From: Streptomyces sp. AP-93
Lineage (GTDB): Bacteria > Actinomycetota > Actinomycetes > Streptomycetales > Streptomycetaceae
NCBI RefSeq assembly: GCF_022808175.1
Contig: NZ_JALGBX010000003.1
Coordinates: 1 to 64,000, forward strand
Reading direction: 5' to 3'
Length of the DNA: 64,000 bases
The translations under genes and the position numbers were made by a program. Shown here in pieces: positions 33,709 through 43,426 of the stretch. Position 1 is the stretch's first letter, and each line of letters opens with the position of its first letter. Below the pieces are notes generated by a model. The model had not been told where the DNA came from and did not search any database. It saw only the letters and a list, made by a program, of their open reading frames with translations.

Positions 33709-35529
33709 ATGCGCATGCCCCGGGTGCCCGCCACGGTCGCGCTGGCCGCCCTCGCGCTGGCCGCTTCCCTGCCGATGACCTCCGGTGCCGAAGCCGCCGC
33801 CGAGGCCGCTCCCCCGCGCCCGTCCCGGGCGACGGCGGGCCCGCCGCCCTCGGGCCCCTCCCCCTGGGACTCCTCCCCTTCGGACTCCCCGACTTCGGGC
33901 CCTGCCGCGGCCGCCCGGGCCGCCGCCGAGACGGCCGGGGCCGCGCTCGTGGCCCGGCGCGCCGCGGCCGTCGCCGCGCGCGGGGGTCTGCCGGGCCCGG
34001 GAGGGTCTGCGCCGCCGGACCGTCAGGGCGCCCGCGACGGCCTGGAGTTCGGGCCGTGTCCCGTCGCCGAGGGGCTCGGGCCGGACGTGCGGTGCGGCAC
34101 GCTCCGCGTCCCGGTCGACTACGCCCGGCCCTTCGGGGCGCAGACCGGGATCCTCGTCAGCCGGGTCGCCGCCTCCGGCGCGGGCGGGGCCCGGCGGCAG
34201 GGTGCGCTCGTGTACAACCCCGGCGGACCGGGCGGGAACGGGCTGTTCTTCCCGCTCGTCGCCGATCTGCCCGAGTGGCGCCGCGTCGGGGCCGCCTACG
34301 ACCTCGTCGGCTACGCCCCGCGCGGGGTGGGCCACTCGGGGAGCCCGCTGTCCTGCCAGGACCCGGAGCAATACGACCGGGCTCCGGCCGAGGCCGCCGG
34401 CGCACGGCCGGACGCCGCCGCGAAGGAGGCCCGGATCACCGCTGTGCGGTCCTACGCCCGCGGCTGCGCGGAGCGGGCCGGGGCGGCCCTCGGCTCGTAC
34501 ACGACCCTGAACAACGTCCGCGACCTGCACGTGCTGCGCGCCGCGCTCGGCGAGAGCCGGCTGAGCTTCATGGGGGCCTCGTACGGCACGTACCTCGGTG
34601 CGGTCTACGCCACCCTCTACCCGGGCCACGTCCGCCGGATGGTCTTCGACTCGGCCGTCGACCCCGATCCGCGGAAGGTCTGGTACCGCAACAACCTCGC
34701 CCAGGCCCCCGGCTTCGAGCGCCGCTGGGCGGACTTCCGCGCCTGGGCGGCCCGCCACCACGCCGCGTACGGGCTCGGCTCCACCCCCGAAGCGGTGCAG
34801 GCGAGTTACGACCGGGTGCGGGCGGCGCTGGCCCGCGAACCGGCGGGCGGGCTGGTCGGCACCGGGCAGCTGCACTCCGCGTACTTGCGGGCCGCGTACT
34901 ACGACGAGGTCTGGCCGGGCCGCGCGGCGGCCCTGTCGGCGTTCCTGCGCGGCGATCCGCGCCCGCTCGTCTCGCTCGCCGCCCCGGACCCGGCGGCGGC
35001 CGCCGAGGGCGAGAACGCGACGGCCGTCTACACGGCGACCCAGTGCAACGACGCCCCGTGGCCCGCCGACTGGGAGACCTGGGACCGCGACAGCACCGAA
35101 CTGGCCCGCACGGCCCCCTTCGAGACCTGGACCAACGCCTTCCTGAACCTGCCCTGCGCCTTCTGGCCGGTGCGCGAGCGGCAGCGGCCGGTGGACGTGG
35201 GGCTACGGCCGGAATCCCCGCTCCCGAGCACGCTGATCGTCGCGGCCGAGCGGGACGGCGCGACCCCGTACGGGGGCGCGCTGGAGCTCCAGCGGCGGCT
35301 CGGGCCGCGGGCCGGGCTGGTGACGGAGGAGGGGGCCGGGAACCACGGAGTGGTCGGCGGACGCAATGACTGCGTGGACGCTCACGTGGAGCGGTACTTG
35401 CTGACAGGTGACACCTCGGGGTGGCGTGTCACGTGTGCGCCGCATCCGGAGCCCGCACCGGTGTCGCTGGACGACCGGGCAGCGACCGCCCAGGGGCACC
35501 CCAGGGCACTGCTGCCGCCAGTCGTCTGA
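33709..35529 (+). CDS. Exported S33-type tripeptidyl aminopeptidase homologue
   Basis: 606 residues. A signal peptide at 1-30 (VALAALALAASLPM) and a long Pro/Ser/Ala region precede an alpha/beta-hydrolase of the Streptomyces tripeptidyl aminopeptidase type. NPGGPGGNG is the oxyanion-hole motif, and FMGASYGTYLG carries the nucleophilic Ser. A TAP-like C-terminal domain (CNDAPWPADW, LPCAFWPV) follows. IVAAERDGATPYG supplies the Asp and GAGNHGVVGG the His. It should trim N-terminal peptides outside the cell. The propeptide-like region of about 85 residues is unusually long and low in complexity. Confidence 0.87.
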   Translation: MRMPRVPATVALAALALAASLPMTSGAEAAAEAAPPRPSRATAGPPPSGPSPWDSSPSDSPTSGPAAAARAAAETAGAALVARRAAAVAARGGLPGPGGSAPPDRQGARDGLEFGPCPVAEGLGPDVRCGTLRVPVDYARPFGAQTGILVSRVAASGAGGARRQGALVYNPGGPGGNGLFFPLVADLPEWRRVGAAYDLVGYAPRGVGHSGSPLSCQDPEQYDRAPAEAAGARPDAAAKEARITAVRSYARGCAERAGAALGSYTTLNNVRDLHVLRAALGESRLSFMGASYGTYLGAVYATLYPGHVRRMVFDSAVDPDPRKVWYRNNLAQAPGFERRWADFRAWAARHHAAYGLGSTPEAVQASYDRVRAALAREPAGGLVGTGQLHSAYLRAAYYDEVWPGRAAALSAFLRGDPRPLVSLAAPDPAAAAEGENATAVYTATQCNDAPWPADWETWDRDSTELARTAPFETWTNAFLNLPCAFWPVRERQRPVDVGLRPESPLPSTLIVAAERDGATPYGGALELQRRLGPRAGLVTEEGAGNHGVVGGRNDCVDAHVERYLLTGDTSGWRVTCAPHPEPAPVSLDDRAATAQGHPRALLPPVV

Positions 35530-35634
35530 ACTTCCGGGCGGGATCTCCGGCTGCGTCGATTCGGGGGCAGGGCCTCCCGATCCCCGGAGGACGCCGGTCA
35601 GGCGCTCCTCCGGTCCTTCCCCCCAGGGGAGGTA

Positions 35635-36348
35635 TCAGGCGAGTCCGGCCACCAGGTCGGCGACGGACTTGCGGCGTCCGGTGTAGAAGGGCACCTCTTC
35701 ACGGACGTGCATGCGGGCCTCGGAGGCGCGCAGGTGGCGCATGAGGTCGACGATGCGGTACAGCTCGTCGGCCTCGAAGGCCAGCAGCCACTCGTAGTCG
35801 CCGAGCGAGAAGGAGGCGACGGTGTTGGCGCGCACGTCGGGGTAGCCGCGGGCCATCATGCCGTGGTCCTTGAGCATGCGGCGGCGGTCCTCGTCGGGCA
35901 GCAGGTACCAGTCGTAGCTGCGCACGAAGGGGTAGACGCTGACGTAGTCGCGCGGCGTCTCGTCGGCCAGGAAGGCCGGGATGTGGGACTTGTTGAACTC
36001 GGCCGGGCGGTGCAGGGCCATGTTCGACCAGACCGGCTCCAGCGCGCGGCCGAGCTTGGTGCGGCGGAACAGGTTGTACGCGGTCTGCAGCTCGTCGGAG
36101 GTCTCCGCGTGCCACCAGATCATGATGTCCGCGTCGGCGCGCAGGCCGGAGACGTCATAGGTGCCGCGGACGGTGATGTCCTTGGCGGCCAGCTGGTCGA
36201 ACAGCTCCTGGACCTCGTCGGCGAAGCCGGCGCGGTTCTCGGGGAGCACGTCCTTCAGCTTGAAGACGGACCACAGGGTGTAGCGGATGACCTCGTTGAG
36301 GTCCTTCGCCTTCTTCCCCGCGTTGGGAATCTTCTCTGGTGCAGTCAT
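35635..36348 (-). CDS. hemQ: Coproheme decarboxylase
   Basis: 237 residues of the chlorite-dismutase fold. HemQ performs the last step of the coproporphyrin-dependent haem route, turning coproheme into haem b with peroxide. [12 protein letters not shown] begins the domain. [14 protein letters not shown] holds the catalytic Tyr of the actinobacterial enzyme, and [11 protein letters not shown] the iron-binding His. It starts four bases after the hemY stop, so both form an operon. The length fits actinobacterial HemQ. Confidence 0.95.
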   Translation of the reverse strand: MTAPEKIPNAGKKAKDLNEVIRYTLWSVFKLKDVLPENRAGFADEVQELFDQLAAKDITVRGTYDVSGLRADADIMIWWHAETSDELQTAYNLFRRTKLGRALEPVWSNMALHRPAEFNKSHIPAFLADETPRDYVSVYPFVRSYDWYLLPDEDRRRMLKDHGMMARGYPDVRANTVASFSLGDYEWLLAFEADELYRIVDLMRHLRASEARMHVREEVPFYTGRRKSVADLVAGLA

Positions 36349-36352
36349 GTGT

Positions 36353-37852
36353 CTATTGTCCCGTGTGCTGATCGGTGGTCGGTGCCAGGGGTGCCCCAGC
36401 GGGCGCCAACGTGGCGATCACCACGTCGGCGGCCTTGCCCGCGCTCGCGATGCAGGCCGGGATGCCGACCCCGTCGTACACGGCTCCGCACACCGCGAGG
36501 CCCGGCAGGGCCGCGACGGCGGAGCGGATCCGGGCCACCCGGCCGAGGTGGCCGACGGGGTACTGGGGCAGGCCGCCGTCCCAGCGGGTGACGGTGGAGG
36601 CCACGGGGCGGACGGTGGGCGCGAGGCCCACGGCCGCGCCGAGGTCGGTGAGGGAGACCTCGACCAGTTCCCCGTCGGAGCGCTTCAGGTCGCCCTCGTC
36701 GCCGTGGCGGCCGACGGAGGTGCGGAGCAGGAAGAGGTCGGGATCGGTCCCGGCCCAGGCCCACTTGTTGCTGGAGAAGGTCGAGGCCTTGATCGTCCTG
36801 CCGTCCACGGGCGGTACGAGGAACCCGCTCGCGCCGCCGTCGGCGATCCCGGCCGGCAGGTCGGAGCGGCGCAGGGCCATCGTGACCAGGGCCATGGAGG
36901 CGTACTCGACGCCGCGCAGCTCGGTGGCGGCGGTGGGCGCGATCCGGTCGAGCAGTCGGGCGGCGGGTCCGGCCTGGACGGCCACGACCACTGCGTCGGC
37001 CTCGATGGCCTCGGCGTCGCCCGGGGCGTCGACGGCCACGCGCCAGCCGGTGGCGGTACGGGTCAGCTCGCGCGCGGGGGTGTCGAGGAGGATCCGGGCT
37101 CCGGCCGCCCGGCAGGCCTCGGCGACGGCGAGCGGGAGCCTGCCGATGCCGCCGTCGATGCCGGAGAAGACGGGACCGGTCTGCCCCGCGCGGGCCGCCC
37201 GGGCCTGCAGTTCCCGTACGCCCTCGCCGAGGGAGGCGTGACTGCGGGCGGCCTCGAAGAGCTGGGGGACGGCGGCCCGCATCGAGATGCGGTAGGCGTT
37301 GCCGGCGTAGACCCCGCCGAGGAGGGGTTCCACGAGCCGGTCGACGACCTCGTGGCCCAGGCGGGCGGCGACGTACTCACCGAGGGCCACGTCCTCGCCG
37401 ATCTCCTGCGGTGCCAGGGCGTGTTCGGCTCCGGCCCGGGCCAGGCCCTCGGCGGAGAGCACCCCGGAGGCGGCGAGCGGGCCCAGGTCGCCGGGTACGC
37501 CCATGACGTGACCGCCCGGCAGGGGGCGCAGCACGCCGCGGGTCCAGAGGCGGGCGGTGGCGGTGGCGGGCGGCTGCAGGGCCTCGCCGAGGCCGACGGC
37601 GCGGGCCAGTTCGAGTGCCTCGGGGCGGCGGGCGAGTACGGATTCGGCGCCGAGGTCCACGCGCAGACCGGCCAGTTCGCCGGAGCGCAGCTTGCCGCCG
37701 AGGCGCGGGCCGGCTTCCAGGAGGGTGACGCGAAGGCCCTCGGCGAGCAGCCGGTGGGCCGCCGCGAGGCCCGCGATCCCGCCGCCGATGACGACGACGT
37801 GACCGGCGGGGGCCGGCCGGTCCGTACGCGTGTCCGCTTCGTGCATGGACAC
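36353..37852 (-). CDS. hemY: Coproporphyrinogen III oxidase (HemY/HemG type)
   Basis: 499 residues, FAD-dependent. In actinobacteria this enzyme makes coproporphyrin III, followed by ferrochelatase and Hem[21 protein letters not shown] is the FAD-binding fold, [17 protein letters not shown] follows, and [20 protein letters not shown] closes the FAD site near the C-terminus. The start is GTG 37852; an ATG two codons later is equally likely. It is the first gene of a hemY-hemQ operon. hemE lies 3.8 kb away on the same strand, separated by unrelated genes. Confidence 0.95.
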   Translation of the reverse strand: MSMHEADTRTDRPAPAGHVVVIGGGIAGLAAAHRLLAEGLRVTLLEAGPRLGGKLRSGELAGLRVDLGAESVLARRPEALELARAVGLGEALQPPATATARLWTRGVLRPLPGGHVMGVPGDLGPLAASGVLSAEGLARAGAEHALAPQEIGEDVALGEYVAARLGHEVVDRLVEPLLGGVYAGNAYRISMRAAVPQLFEAARSHASLGEGVRELQARAARAGQTGPVFSGIDGGIGRLPLAVAEACRAAGARILLDTPARELTRTATGWRVAVDAPGDAEAIEADAVVVAVQAGPAARLLDRIAPTAATELRGVEYASMALVTMALRRSDLPAGIADGGASGFLVPPVDGRTIKASTFSSNKWAWAGTDPDLFLLRTSVGRHGDEGDLKRSDGELVEVSLTDLGAAVGLAPTVRPVASTVTRWDGGLPQYPVGHLGRVARIRSAVAALPGLAVCGAVYDGVGIPACIASAGKAADVVIATLAPAGAPLAPTTDQHTGQ

Positions 37853-38021
37853 ATCGTCTCAGACCGCTCATCGGGCGATCGCCGAGGCCTGACCGTGACC
37901 GGTTCGGGATCACCTCGGGACCGCGCGTACGAAACCCGGGACGGGACCCCGTACGTCAGAACGTCGAGGCACGGACAGATGCGCATCCGACGATTGCGAC
38001 ACTTACCAGGGGGACCCAACG

Positions 38022-39071
38022 ATGCATACCCAGCACAGACGTTACGGGCGGTACGGACGGCGTTCGGCGACGGCCCTGGCGGCGCTCTCCCTGACCGGGG
38101 CGCTCGTCCTCACGGGCTGCGGCTCGGGCGCTGACGACAAGGCGAGCAAGGCGGACGCGGCGTCCACCCAAGAGCTGGAGGCCGGACAGGGCGGGGCGGC
38201 GGCTCCGGCCCCGGCCGCGTCGGGCGCGCCGGCCCCGGGCGCCGAGAAGAACCAGCCGCAGGCTCCCGCCGTCCGCACGCAGATCATCCGCACGGCGTCG
38301 CTCGGCGTGGAGACGGCCGACGTCCAGAAGGCGACGGCCGGCGCACGGACGGCGGCTTCGAGCGCGGGCGCGTACGTCGGCAGCGAGGGCACCACGCGCG
38401 CACCCGACGGGTCGATGACCTCGACGGTGACCCTGCGGGTGCCGGGCGAGCGCTTCGACGCGGTGCTGGCCGCGATGGAGGGCGCCGGGAAGCTGCTGGA
38501 GCGCAAGGTCGAGGCGCAGGACGTGACGCAGAAGGTCGCGGACGTCGACAGCCGGGTCAAGTCCCAGCAGGCGAGCGTGGTGCGGGTGCGCGAGATGATG
38601 GAGAAGGCCTCGGGGCTGACCGATGTGGTCACGCTGGAGGCCGAACTCAGCAAGCGGCAGGCCGATCTGGAGTCGCTGCTCGCGCAGCAGACGGCGCTGA
38701 AGGACCAGACCTCGCTCGGCACGATCACGCTGACGTTCTCGGAACCGGGGAAGCAGCCCGTCAAGGAGAAGGAGAAGCCGGATCCGGGCTTCTCGGACGC
38801 CCTGGTCGGCGGCTGGAAGGTCTTCGCCGCCGCGGTCCTGTATCTGCTGATGGCGCTCGCCGCGGCCTCGCCGTTCCTGCTCAGCGGCGCGTTCCTGCTG
38901 CTCGCCTTCCGGCAGTACCGCAAGTGGCGGCCGGCGAAGGAGAAGCCCGGCGCGGCGCGGCGCCTGCCCGCACAGAGCGGGCCGAAGTGGCCGGTGCACA
39001 CGGCCGCCACTCCGGCGGATCCGGCGGATCCGGCGCACCCGGAAGCGACGCCGCCTCAGGTCCAGGACTGA
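38022..39071 (+). CDS. DUF4349 lipoprotein
   Basis: 349 residues. The signal peptide ends in a lipobox (TGALVLTGC), so it is lipid-anchored outside. A DUF4349 domain follows: RTQIIRTASLGVETADVQKA, YVGSEGTTRAPDGSM, VTLRVPGERFDAVLAAME, a helical segment (QQASVVRVREMMEKA) likely to be a coiled coil, and QTSLGTITLTFSEP. A membrane helix (FAAAVLYLLMALAAASPFLL) and a basic cytosolic tail follow. Function unknown; probably an envelope sensor or scaffold. Confidence 0.85.
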   Translation: MHTQHRRYGRYGRRSATALAALSLTGALVLTGCGSGADDKASKADAASTQELEAGQGGAAAPAPAASGAPAPGAEKNQPQAPAVRTQIIRTASLGVETADVQKATAGARTAASSAGAYVGSEGTTRAPDGSMTSTVTLRVPGERFDAVLAAMEGAGKLLERKVEAQDVTQKVADVDSRVKSQQASVVRVREMMEKASGLTDVVTLEAELSKRQADLESLLAQQTALKDQTSLGTITLTFSEPGKQPVKEKEKPDPGFSDALVGGWKVFAAAVLYLLMALAAASPFLLSGAFLLLAFRQYRKWRPAKEKPGAARRLPAQSGPKWPVHTAATPADPADPAHPEATPPQVQD

Positions 39072-39135
39072 CCACCCGTGCGCCCGTAGCGTGGGGCCCG
39101 CAGGCACAGGCGGCGGGGAAGGACGGTACGGGCAC

Positions 39136-40524
39136 ATGGGGAACGGCACGGAACGGCTGGTGGTGGTCGGCGGTGACGCGGCGGGGATGTCCGCCGCGTC
39201 ACAGGCCCGTCGGCTCAAGGGCCCGGCGGAGCTGGAGATCACCGCCTTCGAGCGCGGGCACTTCACCTCGTACTCCGCGTGCGGGATCCCGTACTGGATC
39301 GGCGGCCTGGTCGACGGCCCGGACGAGCTGATCGCCCGGACGCCCGAGGAGCACCGCGCGCGGGACATCGACCTGCGGACGCGGACCGAGGTCGTGGAGC
39401 TGGACCTCGCGGGAGCGCGGGTGCGCGCCCGGGATCTGGAATCGGGCGCCGAGTACTGGACGGGGTACGACAAGCTCGTCCTCGCGACCGGCGCCCGGCC
39501 GGTCCGCCCCCGGCTGCCCGGCATCGGAGCGCACGGGGTGCACGGCGTGCAGACGCTGGACGACGGGCAGCGGCTGATGGCGGACGTGGAGCGGACGGCA
39601 GGGCGCCGGGCGGTGGTCGTGGGCGCCGGCTACATCGGCGTGGAGATGGCGGAAGCCCTGCTCGGGCGGGGCTTCGAGGTCACCGTGCTGCACCGGGGCG
39701 AGCAGCCGATGTCCACGCTGGACCCGGACATGGGCGGGCTGGTGCACAGCGCCATGAACGGCATGGGGATCCGTACGGTCGCCCGCGCCGAGGTGACGGA
39801 GATCCTCACCGACGAGGAGGGCCGGGCCCGCGCGGTGGTCACGGCGGCCGGGGAGGAGTACCCGGCGGACGTGGTCGTCCTCGGCATCGGCGTCGAGCCG
39901 CGCACGGCCCTGGCCCGCGCGGCGGGTCTGCCGCTGGGCGAGTCGGGCGGCCTGCTGACCGACCTCTCCATGCGGGTCCGCGGCCACGAGAACATCTGGT
40001 CGGGCGGCGATTGCGTGGAGGTCCTGGACCTGGTGGCGGGCCGCACGCGGCACATCGCGCTGGGCACGCACGCGAACAAGCACGGCCAGGTCATCGGCTC
40101 GGGCGTGGGCGGCGGCTACGCGACCTTCCCGGGCGTGGTCGGCACCGCCGTGAGCAAGGTCTGCGACCTGGAGATCGCCCGTACGGGCCTGCGCGAGCGG
40201 GACGCCCTGTCCGTCGGGCTCCGCTTCGTCACGGCGACGATCAGCTCGACGAACACGGCGGGCTACTACCCGGAGGCGGCTCGGATGACGGTCAAGATGC
40301 TGGCGGAACGCCGCACGGGCCGCCTCCTGGGCTGCCAGATCGTCGGCGGCGCGGGCTCCGCGAAGCGGGTGGACATCGCCGCGGTGGCCTTGACGGCGGG
40401 CATGACGGTGGACCAGATCGTCTCCCTGGACCTGGGCTACGCCCCGCCGTTCTCCCCGGTGTGGGACCCGGTGCTGGTCGCCGCCCGCAAGGCGGTCTCC
40501 GCGGTGCGGGCGGCGGGGGTCTAG
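39136..40524 (+). CDS. CoA-disulfide-reductase-like FAD oxidoreductase
   Basis: 462 residues from ATG 39136. Pyridine nucleotide-disulfide oxidoreductase fold: VVVGGDAAGMSAA (FAD), the redox motif TSYSACGIPYW with a single active Cys49, LVLATGARPVRP, the NAD(P)H site AVVVGAGYIGVEMAEALL, and IWSGGDCVEV near the second FAD contact. A single Cys in S-x-C-G-I-P is the mark of CoA-disulfide reductases and NADH oxidases. The C-terminal dimerisation domain (VSKVCDLEIARTGL onward) is present. The Tyr pair typical of this family is seen in NTAGYYPEA. Confidence 0.88.
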   Translation: MGNGTERLVVVGGDAAGMSAASQARRLKGPAELEITAFERGHFTSYSACGIPYWIGGLVDGPDELIARTPEEHRARDIDLRTRTEVVELDLAGARVRARDLESGAEYWTGYDKLVLATGARPVRPRLPGIGAHGVHGVQTLDDGQRLMADVERTAGRRAVVVGAGYIGVEMAEALLGRGFEVTVLHRGEQPMSTLDPDMGGLVHSAMNGMGIRTVARAEVTEILTDEEGRARAVVTAAGEEYPADVVVLGIGVEPRTALARAAGLPLGESGGLLTDLSMRVRGHENIWSGGDCVEVLDLVAGRTRHIALGTHANKHGQVIGSGVGGGYATFPGVVGTAVSKVCDLEIARTGLRERDALSVGLRFVTATISSTNTAGYYPEAARMTVKMLAERRTGRLLGCQIVGGAGSAKRVDIAAVALTAGMTVDQIVSLDLGYAPPFSPVWDPVLVAARKAVSAVRAAGV

Positions 40525-41572
40525 CCGGTCCGGCTTGGGCCCGCCGCGAGGAGTTCGGAGCGGATCAGCTCCAGCAGGCGGCCCGTCCAGTTCCGGCCGC
40601 CGCCGCGGGAGCCCCCGTCGCGCCAGAAGGGGGCGTCGGAGATGCCGGTATAGAGGATCGCGCCCTCCCCGGTGGCGACCAGCAGCTCCGCGAGCCGCGG
40701 GTGCTGCCCGAACTTGGCCCGCATCAGCGCCGCCATGACGGCGACCCGCCGGGCGGCCCAGTCCGCGCGCCCCGCGGCCGCTCCGCCCAGCTCCCGCGCC
40801 TCGCGGGCGGTCGCTGCGGCGCGGATCCGGTCGTGGTCGGCCCGGTCGGCGGCGAAGAGGGCCCAGTAGCCGTGCACCACGGTGGGGTTGCTCACTGTTC
40901 GTTGAGTAGCGCGCACGAGGTCGGGTTAGCTCGATCGTGTGATGGTCCGCTCTTTGCCTTGCGGGGCCCTGGGCTGGTCGGGTTAACGTGATCGGGCGAT
41001 CTGGGACGCCGGGTGCGGTGCCAGCGTGCGGGACCCCTGCTCCACCGGAGTGATGGTTCAGGGCCTCCCCGTCGCCTCTGGCCGTACCCACATGGCCAGG
41101 TCGCACAGGGAACTGGCCTCCCGGGATCGGACCACGTACAAGATGCGTGTCGCCGCCCCGGGGTTGAGTACGCCGGGGACCAGTGCGCTCAAGACCGTTT
41201 GGGGCGTGCGGCTGATCGGGCTCACCCCCGCTCGGTCTTCAGGAACGGTAGGTCTCCCCTTCGTACGTGAAGGGGGCGTCGTAGTCGTTGCGCAGCGCGA
41301 AGTCTCCGAGCTCGGTCGGCCATCCCCGGGGATACACGGCCTCGTGGAGGACGACCGGGGGCCGCAGAGCGTCGGCCGGTGCGTCCGCGTCCGTGACGGC
41401 CCACTGCTGCTCGGCCCTCTCGGTAGCCGCGGACGGCCTCCCGGAGCAGGTCGACGGTCGCGGGTCGGCCCGCCAGCCGGGATATCTCGTCGGCGACTTC
41501 CACGAGGAAACTCTCGTCGGTCAGCGGCTCGGGGTAGTCGGATATGCGAAACGTCGGCCCGTGCCATGTCAT
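40521..41572 (-). pseudogene. Broken NADAR family gene
   Basis: Three minus-strand pieces of one NADAR-type protein (proteins acting on ADP-ribose or NAD derivatives). The 5' piece starts at ATG 41572 (MTWHGPTFRISDYPEPL). A frameshift near 41425 leads into VLHEAVYPRGWPTELGDF and APFTYEGETYRS, stopping near 41232. The 3' piece, 40890 down to 40521, resumes the same homology at NPTVVHGYWALFAADRAD and runs to MRAKFGQHPRLAELL, YTGISDAPFW and NWTGRLLELIRSELL. About 340 bp of unrelated DNA splits them. Related actinobacterial proteins read continuously across this join (from memory). The gene is dead. Confidence 0.65.
40895..41232. other. Foreign insert splitting the NADAR gene
   Basis: This stretch of about 340 bp has no gene I recognise and interrupts NADAR homology. 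It holds two imperfect copies of GGTCGGGTTA (40919-40928 and 40977-40986) and an open minus-strand piece near 41100-41230 reading ALVPGVLNPGAATRILYVV without a known family. It may be the remnant of an insertion sequence or a MITE. Clear terminal inverted repeats are not visible to me. Confidence 0.4.
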
Positions 41573-41607
41573 GCACGGCACGGTACCGACGTCGGCGGAG
41601 TCTCGGG

Positions 41608-42672
41608 TCAGTGGGCCGTCTGCGTGTGGACGTAGTCCACCAGGCGGGTCAGGGCGTCCGGGTTCGTCGTCGGGAGGACGCCGTGGCCCAGGTTGAAGAT
41701 GTGGCCCTCCAGGTCCGCCGCGGCGTCCAGGACCTCGCGGGTCTTGGTCTCCACCGCCTCGGGGGTGGAGAAGAGGACCGCCGGGTCCAGGTTGCCCTGG
41801 AGCGCCTTGCCGGGGCCGACCCGCTTGACGGCCTCGTTCAGGGAGACGCGGTAGTCGACGCCCATGACGTCCGCGCCGGCCTCGCCCATGAGGCCGAGCA
41901 GCTCGCCCGTGCCCACGCCGAAGTGGATGCGCGGGACCCCGTACGAGGCGACGGACTCCAGAACCTTCGCGGAGGCGGGCATCACCGAGCGGCGGTAGTC
42001 CGCCGGGGCGAGTGCGCCGACCCAGGAGTCGAAGAGCTGGATCGCGGAGGCGCCGGCCTCGATCTGGACCTTCAGGAAGGAGGAGGTGATCTCGGCGAGG
42101 CGGTCCAGCAGGTCGGCCCAGAGCTCCGGGTCCCCGTACATGAGGGCCTTGGTGTGCTCGTGGTTCTTGGAGGGGCCGCCCTCCACCAGGTAGCTCGCGA
42201 GGGTGAAAGGCGCACCGGCGAAGCCGATCAACGGCGTGGAGCCCAGTTCACCCGTGAGCATGCCGATCGCCTCGGTGACGTACGAGACGTCCTCCGGGGT
42301 GAGGTCGCGCAGCTGTGCGAGGTCCTCGCGGCGGCGGATCGGCTGGGCGACGACCGGGCCGATGCCCGGCTTGATGTCCAGGTCGATGCCGATGGCCTTC
42401 AGCGGGACCACGATGTCGGAGAAGAAGATGGCCGCGTCCACGTTGTGGCGCCGGACCGGCTGCAGGGTGATCTCGGTGACCAGGTCGGGCCGCATGCAGG
42501 ATTCCAGCATCTGCGTGCCCTCGCGGACCTTGCGGTACTCGGGGAGCGAGCGTCCCGCCTGTCGCATGAACCACACGGGGGTGTGCGGCACCGGCTCGCG
42601 CCGGCACGCCTTCAGGAAGGCGGAATCGTACGTCTGGCTCGGCGTGCCCGTGGGGCGGGTGTTGGCGCTCAC
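41608..42672 (-). CDS. hemE: Uroporphyrinogen III decarboxylase
   Basis: 354 residues. It removes four acetate carboxyls from uroporphyrinogen III to give coproporphyrinogen III, the substrate of HemY. PVWFMRQAGRSLPEYRKVRE is the N-terminal signature with the catalytic Arg pair. FFSDIVVPLKAIGIDLD follows, with GFAGAPFTLASYLVEGG (second signature) and FNLGHGVLPTT near the end. It is divergent from the DUF3000 gene across 91 bp. It supplies the hemY-hemQ pathway encoded nearby. Confidence 0.96.
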   Translation of the reverse strand: MSANTRPTGTPSQTYDSAFLKACRREPVPHTPVWFMRQAGRSLPEYRKVREGTQMLESCMRPDLVTEITLQPVRRHNVDAAIFFSDIVVPLKAIGIDLDIKPGIGPVVAQPIRRREDLAQLRDLTPEDVSYVTEAIGMLTGELGSTPLIGFAGAPFTLASYLVEGGPSKNHEHTKALMYGDPELWADLLDRLAEITSSFLKVQIEAGASAIQLFDSWVGALAPADYRRSVMPASAKVLESVASYGVPRIHFGVGTGELLGLMGEAGADVMGVDYRVSLNEAVKRVGPGKALQGNLDPAVLFSTPEAVETKTREVLDAAADLEGHIFNLGHGVLPTTNPDALTRLVDYVHTQTAH

Positions 42673-42750
42673 GACTCAAATCTTCGCACGTATGAAGAAG
42701 TGCCCGGCCCGGCGCGGGTGTGGCTGCGCCGTACGGGCGCTCGTTCCGCC

Positions 42751-42756
42751 TAGTCT
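42751..42756 (+). promoter_or_regulatory. -10 box of leaderless DUF3000 gene
   Basis: TAGTCT stands seven bases before ATG 42764, with no ribosome-binding site between, so transcription probably starts at the initiation codon. No clear -35 hexamer is visible. Confidence 0.5.
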
Positions 42757-42763
42757 TCCCCGC

Positions 42764-43426
42764 ATGGCTGCGGCTCAGGGACGATTTTCAGATGGCGCTG
42801 ACGGTACGGACAGCGCGAAGGACAGCTCCGTCCCACTCCCGTTCCGGCGGGCGGTCGACGGCTTGAAGAAGGCGAGGCTGCGGCAGGGGATCGAGATCGA
42901 TCCCACCAAACCGCCACAGAGGCTGGCACCCCACGCGTACGCGCTGGAAGCGGCGGTCGTGGACGGTGACGAGGACCTGGCCGACGGCCGGCTCATCCTC
43001 TTGCACGACCCGGCCGGGCACGACGCCTGGCAGGGCACCTTCCGGCTGGTGACGCTCGTACGGGCGGAACTGGAGCCGGAGATGGCCGTGGACCCGCTCC
43101 TCCCGGAGGTGTGCTGGTCCTGGCTGACGGGGGCGCTGGACGCGCGCGGGCTGACGTACGGGGAGGCGAGCGGGACCGTGACCATGGCCGCCTCGCACTA
43201 CTTCGGCGGGCTCGGAGAGCGGCGGCCGGCGACACAGATCGAGATCAGGGCCTCGTGGACGCCGCGCGAGGGGGTGGGCGGGGTGCCGGACACCGCCGCA
43301 CACCTGTCGGCCTGGTGCGAACTGCTGTGTCAGATCGCGGGGCTGCCGCCGGTCGGACCGACCGAGACGGTGACCGGCGTGGTCTCGCTGCCCCAGCGGC
43401 GCGGTCCGCATCACCCTCAGGGGTAG
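42764..43426 (+). CDS. DUF3000 domain protein
   Basis: 220 residues from ATG 42764. It matches the actinobacterial DUF3000 family: PFRRAVDGLKKARLRQGIEI, LAPHAYALEAAVVDGDEDLA, GRLILLHDPAGHDAWQGTFR, LLPEVCWSWLTGALDARG and VTMAASHYFGGLGERRP. It is soluble with no catalytic motif. It is regularly found beside hemE in Streptomyces (from memory). The function is unknown. Confidence 0.85.
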   Translation: MAAAQGRFSDGADGTDSAKDSSVPLPFRRAVDGLKKARLRQGIEIDPTKPPQRLAPHAYALEAAVVDGDEDLADGRLILLHDPAGHDAWQGTFRLVTLVRAELEPEMAVDPLLPEVCWSWLTGALDARGLTYGEASGTVTMAASHYFGGLGERRPATQIEIRASWTPREGVGGVPDTAAHLSAWCELLCQIAGLPPVGPTETVTGVVSLPQRRGPHHPQG

